Assembly: GCA_016788115.1 (NCBI GenBank)
Contig: JAEURR010000005.1
Coordinates: 372,001 to 436,000 of the forward strand
DNA from: Chthonomonas sp.
GTDB taxonomy: Bacteria; Armatimonadota; Fimbriimonadia; Fimbriimonadales; Fimbriimonadaceae
Direction: 5' to 3'
DNA length: 64,000 nt
Shown one piece after another: positions 16,770-25,169 of the stretch (position 1 is its first letter; every line of letters starts with the position of its first letter). Made by a program: the position numbers and the translations under genes. The notes under the pieces are model-generated. The model was not told the DNA's origin, made no database searches, and saw nothing but the letters and a program-made list of their open reading frames with translations.

Positions 16770-18083
16770 TTACTCAACCCTAAAGACGGTTGATCCTATC
16801 TGCACGGTGTCGCCCGGGTTTGCCAGGGTCGACTGGACGCGCTGACCGTTCACGAGCGTGCCATTGGTACTGCCATGATCGGTCACCAAGACCCCCATTC
16901 CCTGCGGTTCCAGGCTCGCATGGCGACGGGAGACGAGCGAGTCGAATTCGACTGGAATCGCGCTGGCCTCGCGTCCGACGAACATCGTCCCAACCACTGG
17001 GAAACGCATGCCTGCCAGCGGCCCACCGGTCGCGACGAGCGTTGCCATACCGCCACCTGCAGCGGGCATGGCGACGGTCGGTTGCAGCACGTTCACCGGG
17101 GCGCTGGAGACGGCGTGGCGCGGATCGACTTGTGCGGGCGCAGCAGTTGGGATGTATTGCGGGCGTGGCCCTTTGGACAGGAACTGAAGCTGGTGTCCGG
17201 CTACCTGAATGACGTCGCCATTGTTGAGCGGGGCCGAGCCTTGGACACGTTGTCCATTCAGCCCGATACCGATCGGCGTACCCGCATCATGAACCCAGTA
17301 ACCCGCACCCTGGCGGACGATTGTGGCGTGGTGTGGGGCAACGTTCATGTCGCCGAACAGCGGTATGTGGGCCCGCTCGTCCCTGCCGATGTAGGCAGTC
17401 GGCCAGTCGAGCGACCAGTCGCGGCCCTCGTTGCGCCCCAGCATGAGTCGAATCCAAGCGGTCCGGGCGTACGCATCCGCAAGACCGATGAAGAGACCAA
17501 TTCCCGCGCCTACGCAGGTCAAACCCACCGCTCTCGGGATCGTGCCAACCTCATGCACGCCCGCGCCCGGGGTTACGAGCAGCGGGGCGACCACAACCGC
17601 TGCCATCTCGAATGCGAACCCGCCAACAATGCCTCCCAAGCCGCCGCCAATCAAGCCCTGAATCGCTCGCTTGGTGCTTCGTCCGATCGCGCCTAATCCG
17701 AGCCCGAGCAGCGCTCCGAAGATTCCCCAGCCCACAAGGCGCGCAACGAACACGATCGGGCCCCCGCCGAGGGCCCCAACGCCACCCGTGAGCGAATTGA
17801 ATGCTGCGGAGCCCACACTGCCGGCAATCGGACCGACGACCAAACCGACGATCAAACCTAGAATCAGTCCCCGAATCGAGTGAGTTCGGGAGCCTTGAAA
17901 CCGGCCTGATACAAACCCGATCAGGCCGCCGATGAAGCACCCCATGCTGATGTTGAAGATGCGCTCGAAAGCAGCCCAAGTGGGTGCGTCAATCATCCGT
18001 GGAGCAAACGGTTCGGAAACGGCCCAGGCGAGCGCTCCGCCCATGGCTCCCACAAACATCAACGCAAACGCGCGGCCGTACAT
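16770..18083 (-). CDS. Membrane protein with two FHA domains
   Basis: 437 residues. Residues about 5-205 hold repeated Gly-rich hydrophobic helices (GLIGFVSGRF, GLIVGLVVGPIAG), i.e. a multi-pass membrane domain. FHA domain 1 (about 225-300) keeps the IGRDE strand but has PHHA in place of SRRHA and lacks the usual STNGT, so it may not bind phospho-Thr. FHA domain 2 (about 365-437) is canonical: VGREA, SLVSRRHA, GSTNGTLVNG. It would present phosphopeptide-binding domains on the inner side of the membrane. It abuts the upstream FHA gene (next base) and precedes the VWA gene by 33 bases, so one operon. Confidence 0.85.
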   Translation of the reverse strand: MYGRAFALMFVGAMGGALAWAVSEPFAPRMIDAPTWAAFERIFNISMGCFIGGLIGFVSGRFQGSRTHSIRGLILGLIVGLVVGPIAGSVGSAAFNSLTGGVGALGGGPIVFVARLVGWGIFGALLGLGLGAIGRSTKRAIQGLIGGGLGGIVGGFAFEMAAVVVAPLLVTPGAGVHEVGTIPRAVGLTCVGAGIGLFIGLADAYARTAWIRLMLGRNEGRDWSLDWPTAYIGRDERAHIPLFGDMNVAPHHATIVRQGAGYWVHDAGTPIGIGLNGQRVQGSAPLNNGDVIQVAGHQLQFLSKGPRPQYIPTAAPAQVDPRHAVSSAPVNVLQPTVAMPAAGGGMATLVATGGPLAGMRFPVVGTMFVGREASAIPVEFDSLVSRRHASLEPQGMGVLVTDHGSTNGTLVNGQRVQSTLANPGDTVQIGSTVFRVE

Positions 18084-19298
18084 CTATTTTTCAAATCGGA
18101 AGGAAGCCGCGCCAAACTGCACAGCATCGCCCACTTCCAAAATTCTGTCGTCCACCCCTAGCTTATCCCCGTTCACGTAGGTCCCGTTCGTGCTGCCCAA
18201 GTCTTTGAGCCGGACAACGTCCCCAGAACGGTTGAACTCGGCATGCCGCCGCGATAGCGAGGGCTCGCCCGGCATGACCCAATCGGCGGGTGCCTCCCGC
18301 CCGACCGTCGTCGTTCCGTCAGCGATCAGGCGAATCTCCCCCGAGCCGAAGACAAGGCGCGGATTGCTCACTACGGGAGCGGTTGCGATCGGGGCAACGG
18401 GATCGAGCGGCGCACTGTCCAAGACGATTTGCGGGACGGGCTCGGCTCGGCGAGAGGAAGTCGGAGGTGGCGGAGCGGTCTCGTCCGGTTCCGCAGGGTC
18501 TTCCGGGATTTGAACGCCAATCTTGGCCAGGTTCTGATTGACTGTCGCGATATTGCCCGTCAGGTACCGAGTGCCGTAGTAGAGCACGGCTGCGACGACC
18601 CCAAAGCCCAGAATGTAGGCAATGACGCGGCCGAGGAGTGATTGTCCTTCGTTCGGCTGAGCCGGGGCGTCCTTCGCGGCTGGCTGCGCGTGGGCTTTGG
18701 GTTCGGCGTCAGGGGCTACCGTATCGACCGCGGCGGTGATCGAAACCGGCAGCACGACTGGTTGACCGTCTTTCGGCAGCGCAAGGTCGAACATGGGTCG
18801 GGGGACGAGTTCCTGGGTTGTGCCCTTGGAACGGTAGGTGATCTTCAGTTTAGCTGGCCCCGTGGGCAGGCAGTAAAAACTCAGGGTGCCAACGTCGGCG
18901 GGAGCAAGCAACCCAGAGTAGGATTCGGAGCCCGTGGTGAGGACCACTTGGGCGGCGCTGACGGGCTTCTCGGCGTGAGTCAGCACAACCGTGACCTTGC
19001 CGATGAGGTTGAAATCAGTGTCTTTGACCGTCCACGAGCCCTTCACATCGGCGACCTTGCGCCGGGCCGCCCGACCCGTCGAGAGGTCGAGGACATAGCA
19101 CCACGGCTTGGACTTATCGTCCGCGAGGGTGACCTTCGCCTCGCTCACCGCGGCCTCGGCGGGCGGGGCCCCGCCGAAGGAATCGGCCAGCCAGGCAACG
19201 CGCTTTCCCTCGTTGACGAACTGGAGCGTGAGCGCATGGGCTACCCCCGCGAACAGCACGCCGACTACGGCAACTGACAAGAGTCTTCTGACGGGCAC
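18084..19298 (-). CDS. Exported-N-terminus protein with one membrane helix and a C-terminal FHA domain
   Basis: 404 residues. A signal peptide (MPVRRLLSVAVVGVLFAGVAHA) leads to an extracytoplasmic beta-rich domain (about 23-200). After a Pro/Ala linker comes a single membrane helix (about 225-250, VIAYILGFGVVAAVLYYG), then a Pro-rich linker and a cytoplasmic FHA domain (about 320-404) with canonical GREAP, SLSRRHAEF and GSTNGTYVNG. The layout suggests a receptor-like protein that joins an outside domain to inside phospho-Thr binding. Its start overlaps the end of nnr by 34 bases, and the next FHA gene begins immediately after its stop. Confidence 0.85.
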   Translation of the reverse strand: MPVRRLLSVAVVGVLFAGVAHALTLQFVNEGKRVAWLADSFGGAPPAEAAVSEAKVTLADDKSKPWCYVLDLSTGRAARRKVADVKGSWTVKDTDFNLIGKVTVVLTHAEKPVSAAQVVLTTGSESYSGLLAPADVGTLSFYCLPTGPAKLKITYRSKGTTQELVPRPMFDLALPKDGQPVVLPVSITAAVDTVAPDAEPKAHAQPAAKDAPAQPNEGQSLLGRVIAYILGFGVVAAVLYYGTRYLTGNIATVNQNLAKIGVQIPEDPAEPDETAPPPPTSSRRAEPVPQIVLDSAPLDPVAPIATAPVVSNPRLVFGSGEIRLIADGTTTVGREAPADWVMPGEPSLSRRHAEFNRSGDVVRLKDLGSTNGTYVNGDKLGVDDRILEVGDAVQFGAASFRFEK

Positions 19299-20824
19299 GG
19301 TGCAGTGATTTTAGCCCTTGCAGCCGGTAACTTTGCTGCAACCTCGGAAGCGAGGTAACCCTGAGGTCCAATCTCTTCGGCACAAAGGTCAGCCGCAAGT
19401 CCGTGCCAATACGCCCCACATGATGCAGCCAAGTACGGCGGTAGATCCTGCGCCAGCAACGTACCCAGCAGTCCACTGAGCACGTCCCCCATCCCACCGG
19501 TGGCCATACCGGGGTTGCCGGTCGGGTTGACGTTCAACGGCTGCATCATGCTGCCTACGATGCTGTACGCCCCCTTCAAGAGGATCGTCCGTTCGAATTT
19601 CTGGACCGCCGCCTCGACGATCGAGAATCGGCGCGATTGAATCTCGGCGGCGCTACAGTGCATCAGCCTGCCCATCTCGCCGGGGTGAGGAGTTAGCACG
19701 CACTCGCCCGGGGGGAGTGTGACGCCACGGCTCACCGCGTTTAGGGCGTCGGCATCGATCACCGATGGGATGTCCCACCGCGGCCAGAGGTCGGCCAAAA
19801 ACTGGGTCACCGGCAGCCAGTCTGAAAGGCCTGGACCGAACACCACGGACGTCGCGCGTTGCGAAGCCGCTAACAAGGGTTCGACCGCAAGCGGGCTGAT
19901 GCACCCTTCGCGCTCAGGGAGCACGAGGAGCAGGGCCTCGGGCAATCGCTGCGACACCGCGCGCACCACGCTCTCGATCCCGGCGACGGTCACCAGCCCC
20001 GCACCCGCACGCAGGGCAGCCTGAGCGGCCAGCACTGCCGCACCCGGCATCGCCGCACTCCCGGCGACAATGAGCACGTGCCCGTGATCACCTTTGTGGC
20101 TGGAACGGAGTCGATCGGGCAGCAAGTCACAGACCCATTCGCGGTCGATCAGCCGGGCGGAAGTTGGCTCCCGCAGGAGTTCGTCCGGATACCCCAAGTC
20201 GGCCACGCGCCAAGCGCCAGAATGCTCGATCCCGATCCCCTGGAAGAAGCACTGCTTGGGAAGCCCCATCGTAATCGTGCAACTCGCCCACACGCTCTCG
20301 CCCAGTTCTTCCCCGGAGTCGGCCACGATCCCGCTTGGCACATCCACGGAGATGACCGGCAACCCACCCTCGTTCATGGAGCGGATCGCCGCGCGGACGG
20401 CATCAGCGACGTCGCCCCGTGCGCCAGTTCCAAGCACGGAGTCCACCACCAGGTCGCGGCAAGCCACACATCCGGCCTTGGTCAGCCACTGGGGATCGCT
20501 CGGGAAAATCGGATCGATTCCCTGCGCGCGCAGGTTCGTGAGGTGAGCAAGTGCGTGCGCATTGAGCTCGTCCTCTGAGTGGGTCATGAGCACCTCGACC
20601 CCGAGTCCGGTCTGGTGAACAAGTGTTGCGGCGTACAGACCGTCCGCCCCATTGTTGCCCTTGCCGCAGAAAAAAGTAACCCGGCCGCCTTCGGGAAGCA
20701 TTTCAAGGATGGCGTCTCGGACTGATTGGCCAGCCCGCTCGATCAGGATATCGGTCGATAGACCGTAGAGTTCTTCCGCTCGGTCATCCAATCTGTGCGC
20801 ATGTGCTGCCGTTGCGATCCACAT
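19265..20824 (-). CDS. nnr: Bifunctional NAD(P)H-hydrate epimerase / ADP-dependent NAD(P)H-hydrate dehydratase
   Basis: 519 residues. It repairs damaged NAD(P)HX. The N-terminal YjeF_N-type epimerase domain (about 1-215) has FFCGKGNNGADGLY, VDSVLGTGARGDV and SVDVPSGIVAD. The C-terminal dehydratase domain (about 230-505) has KGDHGHVLIVAGS, AALRAGAGLVTVA, TPHPGEMGRL and the nucleotide-site motif GMATGGMGDVLSGLL. This is the usual fused bacterial form and length. It lies between the SprT-like gene and the FHA genes on the same strand, and its 3' end overlaps the first FHA gene by 34 bases. Confidence 0.93.
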   Translation of the reverse strand: MWIATAAHAHRLDDRAEELYGLSTDILIERAGQSVRDAILEMLPEGGRVTFFCGKGNNGADGLYAATLVHQTGLGVEVLMTHSEDELNAHALAHLTNLRAQGIDPIFPSDPQWLTKAGCVACRDLVVDSVLGTGARGDVADAVRAAIRSMNEGGLPVISVDVPSGIVADSGEELGESVWASCTITMGLPKQCFFQGIGIEHSGAWRVADLGYPDELLREPTSARLIDREWVCDLLPDRLRSSHKGDHGHVLIVAGSAAMPGAAVLAAQAALRAGAGLVTVAGIESVVRAVSQRLPEALLLVLPEREGCISPLAVEPLLAASQRATSVVFGPGLSDWLPVTQFLADLWPRWDIPSVIDADALNAVSRGVTLPPGECVLTPHPGEMGRLMHCSAAEIQSRRFSIVEAAVQKFERTILLKGAYSIVGSMMQPLNVNPTGNPGMATGGMGDVLSGLLGTLLAQDLPPYLAASCGAYWHGLAADLCAEEIGPQGYLASEVAAKLPAARAKITAPCPSEDSCQLP

Positions 20825-20852
20825 AGTCGCCTTCCTGGGAGGGCATTGAGAA

Positions 20853-21365
20853 CTACGCGTCCAATTCAGAATTCGTTATCGCGATCTTTTGCAGATAATT
20901 GAGCTTGCCACCGCAATCCTTGTGGATATAGACCCTGCCGCGCGAGAAAAGTCGTCCCCTTTTGAACTGCTCGCGACACCGGACGCACACATAGATGTGG
21001 AGGTGGCGCGTGCGGTTTCGCTGGCAGTCGTACCGGTGGCGAACGGTCGGAGTCTCCCCGAGATCGACCATTGCTTGACGCCACGCAGGCCCGTGGCCCC
21101 GTCCCCGCAGGCCATGGCGCGCGAAAGCGAGAAGATGGGCGTACTCGTGCACCAGCGTGCTGCGCAGACGCTCAGCGTCGGTCATGAGCGTCTTGCTGAG
21201 CGAGATCGTAAACGTCGTAAACTCGGCAGTGCCGGCCGTCGTGCGATAGTTCCGCCAGCGCAAAGTGATCGGCTTGCCCAAGGGGTGAGTGTGCAATAGG
21301 CTGCACAGAATCTCCCGCGCCTCTTCGTCCAGCGGGTGGATCGGCTTAGCGTCTACTGATGCCAT
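20853..21365 (-). CDS. SprT-like zinc metallopeptidase-fold protein
   Basis: 170 residues. The zincin motif HEYAH (LVHEYAHLLAFARHG, about 92-106) and a downstream HGPAWR supply the metal ligands of SprT/Spartan-type proteins. A C-terminal zinc-ribbon-like part has CVRCREQ and a later HKDCGG. Bacterial SprT proteins are poorly characterised; eukaryotic relatives cut DNA-protein crosslinks. It is probably the first gene of the minus-strand run sprT-like/nnr/FHA/FHA/VWA, with 28 bases to nnr. Confidence 0.85.
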   Translation of the reverse strand: MASVDAKPIHPLDEEAREILCSLLHTHPLGKPITLRWRNYRTTAGTAEFTTFTISLSKTLMTDAERLRSTLVHEYAHLLAFARHGLRGRGHGPAWRQAMVDLGETPTVRHRYDCQRNRTRHLHIYVCVRCREQFKRGRLFSRGRVYIHKDCGGKLNYLQKIAITNSELDA

Positions 21366-21477
21366 TGAATGAACGCCACTGATGCACTAACCTCAATGAT
21401 GAGCCGTCAAAAAAAGAAAGGCCATTCTTTCTAAGCGCAGTGCTTATACAAAAATGGAAACAGCGGTACCGATATGT

Positions 21478-21563
21478 TGGTGCCGGGAGCGGGACTCGAA
21501 CCCGCACGAGTTTGAGCTCAACGGTGTTTGAGACCGCCGCGTCTACCATTCCGCCATCCCGGC
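21478..21563 (-). tRNA. tRNA-Leu (anticodon CAA)
   Basis: The acceptor stem GCCGGGA/TCCCGGC closes perfectly, with discriminator A and an encoded CCA at the 3' end (21480 down to 21478 on the minus strand). The T arm contains GGTTCGAGTCC. The anticodon stem GCGGT/ACCGT holds a 7-base loop CTCAAAC, giving anticodon CAA, which reads UUG. The long variable arm typical of type II tRNAs is present. It lies between the SprT-like gene and the divergent ABC-F gene. Confidence 0.96.
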
Positions 21564-21604
21564 CAGAAATCCGAGCATACCTGGTTGCCTAGTACAATCG
21601 TGGA

Positions 21605-23500
21605 GTGCTGCTGGTCGTCTCCAACGTCCGCAAGGAGTTTGCCGATTCCATCGTCCTTGACGGTGTCGATCTGCGCATTCAAAGGGGCGACAAGGTGGCA
21701 CTCGTAGGCCGCAACGGCTGCGGCAAGACAACTCTGCTGAAAGTAATCGTTCGGGAGTACGAGCCGGATGGCGGGACCGTGAACCTGGCTCGCGGAGCCG
21801 AGATCGGCTACCTGAGCCAGATGGCTTCGCTGGACAACGAGTTGACCGTCCTTCAATCGGCTGAGCAAGCGAGGGGGCACCTCGTTGAGATGAAGACTCG
21901 CCTCGACGCACTGCTTGAAAATCCGTCCCCGTCGATGGAGGACTTGGAAGAGATCAGCGCCCTCCACGAGCACTTCCACGCCGAAGGTGGGTTCTCGCTG
22001 GAGACCGACTTCCGGGTCGTGCTCACTCGCATGGGCTTCCAGGATTCAGAGTTCGACCGGCAAGTCAAATACCTTTCTGGTGGCGAGAAGACGCGCCTAA
22101 TGCTCGCCCGGCTGCTGCTGGAAGAGCCGGACTTGATCATCCTGGACGAGCCAACGAACCACCTGGACCTGGAGGCAACCGAGTGGCTTGAGGGGTGGGT
22201 CCGGGCGTATCACGGTGCCGTCCTGGTGGTCTCTCACGACCGCGAGTTTCTGCGCCGGACGGTGAGCTCCGTCATCGAGATGCGCGATGGGCGGGTGAAG
22301 TCGTATCCCGGCGATTTCGACCAGTATTTGAAGCTGCGTGAGGAGGACGAGGCGCGACTCGCGGACCTCGCCAAGAAGCAGCAGGATCAGATGTCCAAGC
22401 TGGATGAGTACGTCCGGCGGTTCATGAACAGCCAGCGCACGGCCCAGGCCCGTGGCCGGCTGAAGCAGCTGGAGAAACTCCAGGCAAGCGCCGTCCAGGC
22501 TCCCAAAGCCGAGAAGTCCATGGTCACCAGTTTCCAAGTCATGAAGCGCGCAGGCGACCGGGTTTACGAAACAAGCGGGCTCGGACATGGGTTTGGTGGT
22601 TCGAACCTCTTCGAAGGGCTCGACTGGACGGTCCGGTGGGGTGAACGTTGGGGCGTCATCGGCGTAAACGGCGCGGGCAAATCGACCTTGGTCCGACTGT
22701 TGACGGGCGAGTACCCGCCCACCAATGGGACGATCAAAGTCGGCTCAAACGTAAACGTCGGTTACTTCAGCCAGCACGCCGACGCGCTTGTGAGCGATCT
22801 CAGCCCCATCGAGTTCTTGCACCACCGAGAAGGGATGGAGATCGCGGCAGCGCGCAACCTCTTGGGACGCTTCCTGCTCAGCGGCGATGACGCGATGCGC
22901 CCGATTAGAACGCTGAGCGGCGGCGAGAGGAACAAGGTTCAACTCGCGGTACTCACCATCCAGCACCCCAACGTCCTGATCCTGGACGAGCCGACCAACC
23001 ACCTGGACATGGCCTCACGGGACGCGCTCACGGAGGTGCTCTCTGAGTTCAATGGCACGCTCATCCTGGTCTCTCACGACCGGACGCTGCTGACTCAAGT
23101 GACCGACCACACACTCGATATGCGTGGAGGGGTTCCAATCCAGTACGGAGGAAGTTACGCAGAGTATCGCCGGAGCAAGACCACTCCCTCCACGGAGACG
23201 AAGGCGCAAGTACAGGCCCAGGCGGTCGTGGCGAGTGCGGCCCTCAGCCCGCGTGAACTCAGCAAGGAAATCCAGCGACTCGAGAAGGCGATCGCGGACG
23301 CCGAAGACGCCATCACCGCCACGGAGGCGAAGCTCTCCGCGCTGGAATCACGCATGGCCCTCGCTGACCCGAAAGACGATCACTTCGCAATGAGCAAGGA
23401 TCACGCCCAGATCCAAGCAGACGTCGAGGCTCAACTCGGACACTGGGAGACAACCGCCGCACGACTTGAAGAGCTCAGGGCTTTGCAGGGCTCGGCTTAG
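21605..23500 (+). CDS. ABC-F family ATPase
   Basis: 631 residues from a GTG start. Two ABC modules without membrane domains: Walker A GRNGCGKTT and GVNGAGKST; signatures LSGGEKTRLMLA and LSGGERNKVQLA; Walker B followed by DEPTNHLD in both. Between them is a charged helical linker (about 245-300, QQDQMSKLDEYVRRFMNSQRT) like the P-site tRNA-interaction motif region of ABC-F proteins. The C-terminal tail (about 535-631) is a coiled coil as in Uup/YdiF-type members. It acts on the ribosome as a translation factor, or in resistance if the linker is specialised; subgroup not decided. Its 3' end overlaps the convergent neighbour by 26 bases. Confidence 0.92.
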   Translation: MLLVVSNVRKEFADSIVLDGVDLRIQRGDKVALVGRNGCGKTTLLKVIVREYEPDGGTVNLARGAEIGYLSQMASLDNELTVLQSAEQARGHLVEMKTRLDALLENPSPSMEDLEEISALHEHFHAEGGFSLETDFRVVLTRMGFQDSEFDRQVKYLSGGEKTRLMLARLLLEEPDLIILDEPTNHLDLEATEWLEGWVRAYHGAVLVVSHDREFLRRTVSSVIEMRDGRVKSYPGDFDQYLKLREEDEARLADLAKKQQDQMSKLDEYVRRFMNSQRTAQARGRLKQLEKLQASAVQAPKAEKSMVTSFQVMKRAGDRVYETSGLGHGFGGSNLFEGLDWTVRWGERWGVIGVNGAGKSTLVRLLTGEYPPTNGTIKVGSNVNVGYFSQHADALVSDLSPIEFLHHREGMEIAAARNLLGRFLLSGDDAMRPIRTLSGGERNKVQLAVLTIQHPNVLILDEPTNHLDMASRDALTEVLSEFNGTLILVSHDRTLLTQVTDHTLDMRGGVPIQYGGSYAEYRRSKTTPSTETKAQVQAQAVVASAALSPRELSKEIQRLEKAIADAEDAITATEAKLSALESRMALADPKDDHFAMSKDHAQIQADVEAQLGHWETTAARLEELRALQGSA

Positions 23501-24524
23501 GTGCCGGGGGCTTGGCGGGCGGGGGCTGCGTCCACCGCGCGACGGGCGTCCACGTTCCCTTGGCGTACCACGTGGCGGTGGTGGGCTTCGTGCTCGGGTA
23601 CCAGGTGATCAGCCCGTGCGGAGTGTCTCGAGCCGCGGTCCAGGCCGGGAAACTTGATTCAAGTCCCGAGGCCAGGTAGCGGATGCGGCATCCCTGCTCG
23701 GAGTCGAAGCGAAGCACGGTCGGGTCCGTCGCCACGAAACTAACCTTGTCTCGATCTTCGGCGAGATCTTCTCGCTCATTGGTCGCCAAATCCACACGTC
23801 CAGCCAGCCACGAGCCGTACGAAGTGCGCTCCACGAAGAGTAGCTTGCTCGGAGCCTGGCTCGGGATGGAGTAACGCATCAGACCCGAGCCAATCGGGTA
23901 GAAGCGGGTGTACTTTTTGTCCAAGTCCCAAGTCGCTAGCCCCCACTTTTCGCTGTTCTTGGCGACCGTCGCGAGCCGCCCATTCACGACGAGCAGTTCG
24001 TCGCTGATTGAGCCCGTCGCGGTCGAGACACCCGGCATCTTGTCCACCACCTTGAACCAGGGGATCGCCTCGGCCAGGTCGATGGACACGAGCGCTTCGA
24101 AGATCGGCTTGCGATCCTCATCGTCCCAGTGCAGCAGCAAGTACATCTGATCGCCGAGCAGCTCGTAACCGGAAAGTGCCGAGACTTCCCGAGCGCGTGA
24201 TCCAGCCTCAATGCCTTGGATGGCATCGCGGATCTGCTCTTTGCTGAACAGCCGCGGGCTGGTGGGGATATCTGGGAAGCGCGTGGACCGTGTGTACTTA
24301 CCCAGCGTGATGGTCATTTGCTTCCCATCGAATTTGATCGAGAGCTCGCCGTCGGAAAACTCAAATGTCTTCGCCGGAGGCAGCGTCGCCGTCGAAACCG
24401 GCACCCGCTCCGTCCAGTTGGATCCAGTCGCGACGAAGTTCCATCCGTCGTATGCCAACCGGACAGTGTCCACGCCGCTGACGGCGGTGGTCTGAAGGCA
24501 AAGTAGAATGGGAATCACCAACAT
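23475..24524 (-). CDS. Secreted protein of unknown function with Pro/Lys-rich tail
   Basis: The start is placed at MLVIPILLCLQTTAVSG, which gives a signal peptide; the frame is open to 24680, but that extension runs into the divergent small gene and lacks export features. The mature protein is about 330 residues, beta-rich (TFEFSDGELSIKFDGKQMTI, YELLGDQMYLLLHWDDEDR), without a family I recognise. It could be a beta-propeller-like periplasmic protein. The tail is a run of Pro/Ala/Lys. It is convergent with the ABC-F gene, overlapping by 26 bases. Confidence 0.65.
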   Translation of the reverse strand: MLVIPILLCLQTTAVSGVDTVRLAYDGWNFVATGSNWTERVPVSTATLPPAKTFEFSDGELSIKFDGKQMTITLGKYTRSTRFPDIPTSPRLFSKEQIRDAIQGIEAGSRAREVSALSGYELLGDQMYLLLHWDDEDRKPIFEALVSIDLAEAIPWFKVVDKMPGVSTATGSISDELLVVNGRLATVAKNSEKWGLATWDLDKKYTRFYPIGSGLMRYSIPSQAPSKLLFVERTSYGSWLAGRVDLATNEREDLAEDRDKVSFVATDPTVLRFDSEQGCRIRYLASGLESSFPAWTAARDTPHGLITWYPSTKPTTATWYAKGTWTPVARWTQPPPAKPPAPKPSPAKP

Positions 24525-24539
24525 TTTTACGGTACTAGT

Positions 24540-24728
24540 ATGGACTGCAGAGATTGCCCACGCTTTAATACAGACGAGGCAAAGTGCCGCGATGGAAAGG
24601 TGAATCCACAAAAGTGGACGCAAGCCGTAGAAGTCGCCAATCAATTCGGCGTGCGGGCGATCTGCGTCATGAACGACCACCGCGAGCGGCTGGTGAGTTG
24701 CCGGTTGCGAATCATCCCGCCCCGTTAG
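24540..24728 (+). CDS. Small Cys-rich protein, possible metal-binding
   Basis: 62 residues: MDCRDCPRFN, then KCRDGKVNP and a helix (QKWTQAVEVANQFG). Cys occur at 3, 6, 16, 42 and 54, so a zinc site built from Cys3/Cys6/Cys16 plus one more is possible. There are only 15 bases between this ATG and the start of the divergent secreted-protein gene, and no Shine-Dalgarno is visible, so it may be read from a leaderless or internal-promoter transcript. Its stop overlaps that of the convergent VOC gene by four bases (TTAG). Function unknown. Confidence 0.6.
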   Translation: MDCRDCPRFNTDEAKCRDGKVNPQKWTQAVEVANQFGVRAICVMNDHRERLVSCRLRIIPPR

Positions 24729-25093
24729 GCGGCTTCGCTGAGGAGAATCGCGTAGTTGTCTGGGTCGGCAATCAGGACCGAGCGAACCTGATTCGAACCG
24801 CCCTCCATGCCGCGCAAAACCGTGAGACCCATCTGCTCAGAATTGCTCAACACATCCGCGATGCTGGAAATCTGGAAGCTGAGAATCACGCCGCCGCGCC
24901 GATCGTAGTCGGCTCCGTCTGAGCCGCCCTGGATGAGCAGGAGCTCGGTTTCGCCGTTGCTCAAATGGGCCATGGGGTGGCCACCGAAGCCAGCAGCGGG
25001 AGAGACTCGCATCTTCAGCACGCCGGCATAGAATTCCAGCGATCGCTCCAAGTTCGCGACGTCAAGAATGATCTGCGACAATGTGCTTTTCAT
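24725..25093 (-). CDS. VOC-superfamily (glyoxalase/bleomycin-resistance fold) protein
   Basis: 122 residues starting at MKSTLSQIILDVANLERSLEF. It shows the two beta-alpha-beta-beta-beta halves of the vicinal oxygen chelate fold: FYAGVLKMRV and GGHPMAHLSNGETELLLIQ, then GVILSFQISSIADVL and VRSVLIADPDNYAILLSE. It may be a small-molecule lyase, isomerase or resistance protein; the substrate is not predictable. The frame remains open to 25840, but that part is antisense to the zinc-ribbon gene and is not counted. Confidence 0.82.
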   Translation of the reverse strand: MKSTLSQIILDVANLERSLEFYAGVLKMRVSPAAGFGGHPMAHLSNGETELLLIQGGSDGADYDRRGGVILSFQISSIADVLSNSEQMGLTVLRGMEGGSNQVRSVLIADPDNYAILLSEAA

Positions 25094-25169
25094 GTGTCTC
25101 TTTGGACTCTTTCGGTCTATTCCCGCCAAATACGTAGCCCGAACTCGTGGAGCGGTATGATTGAATCTA

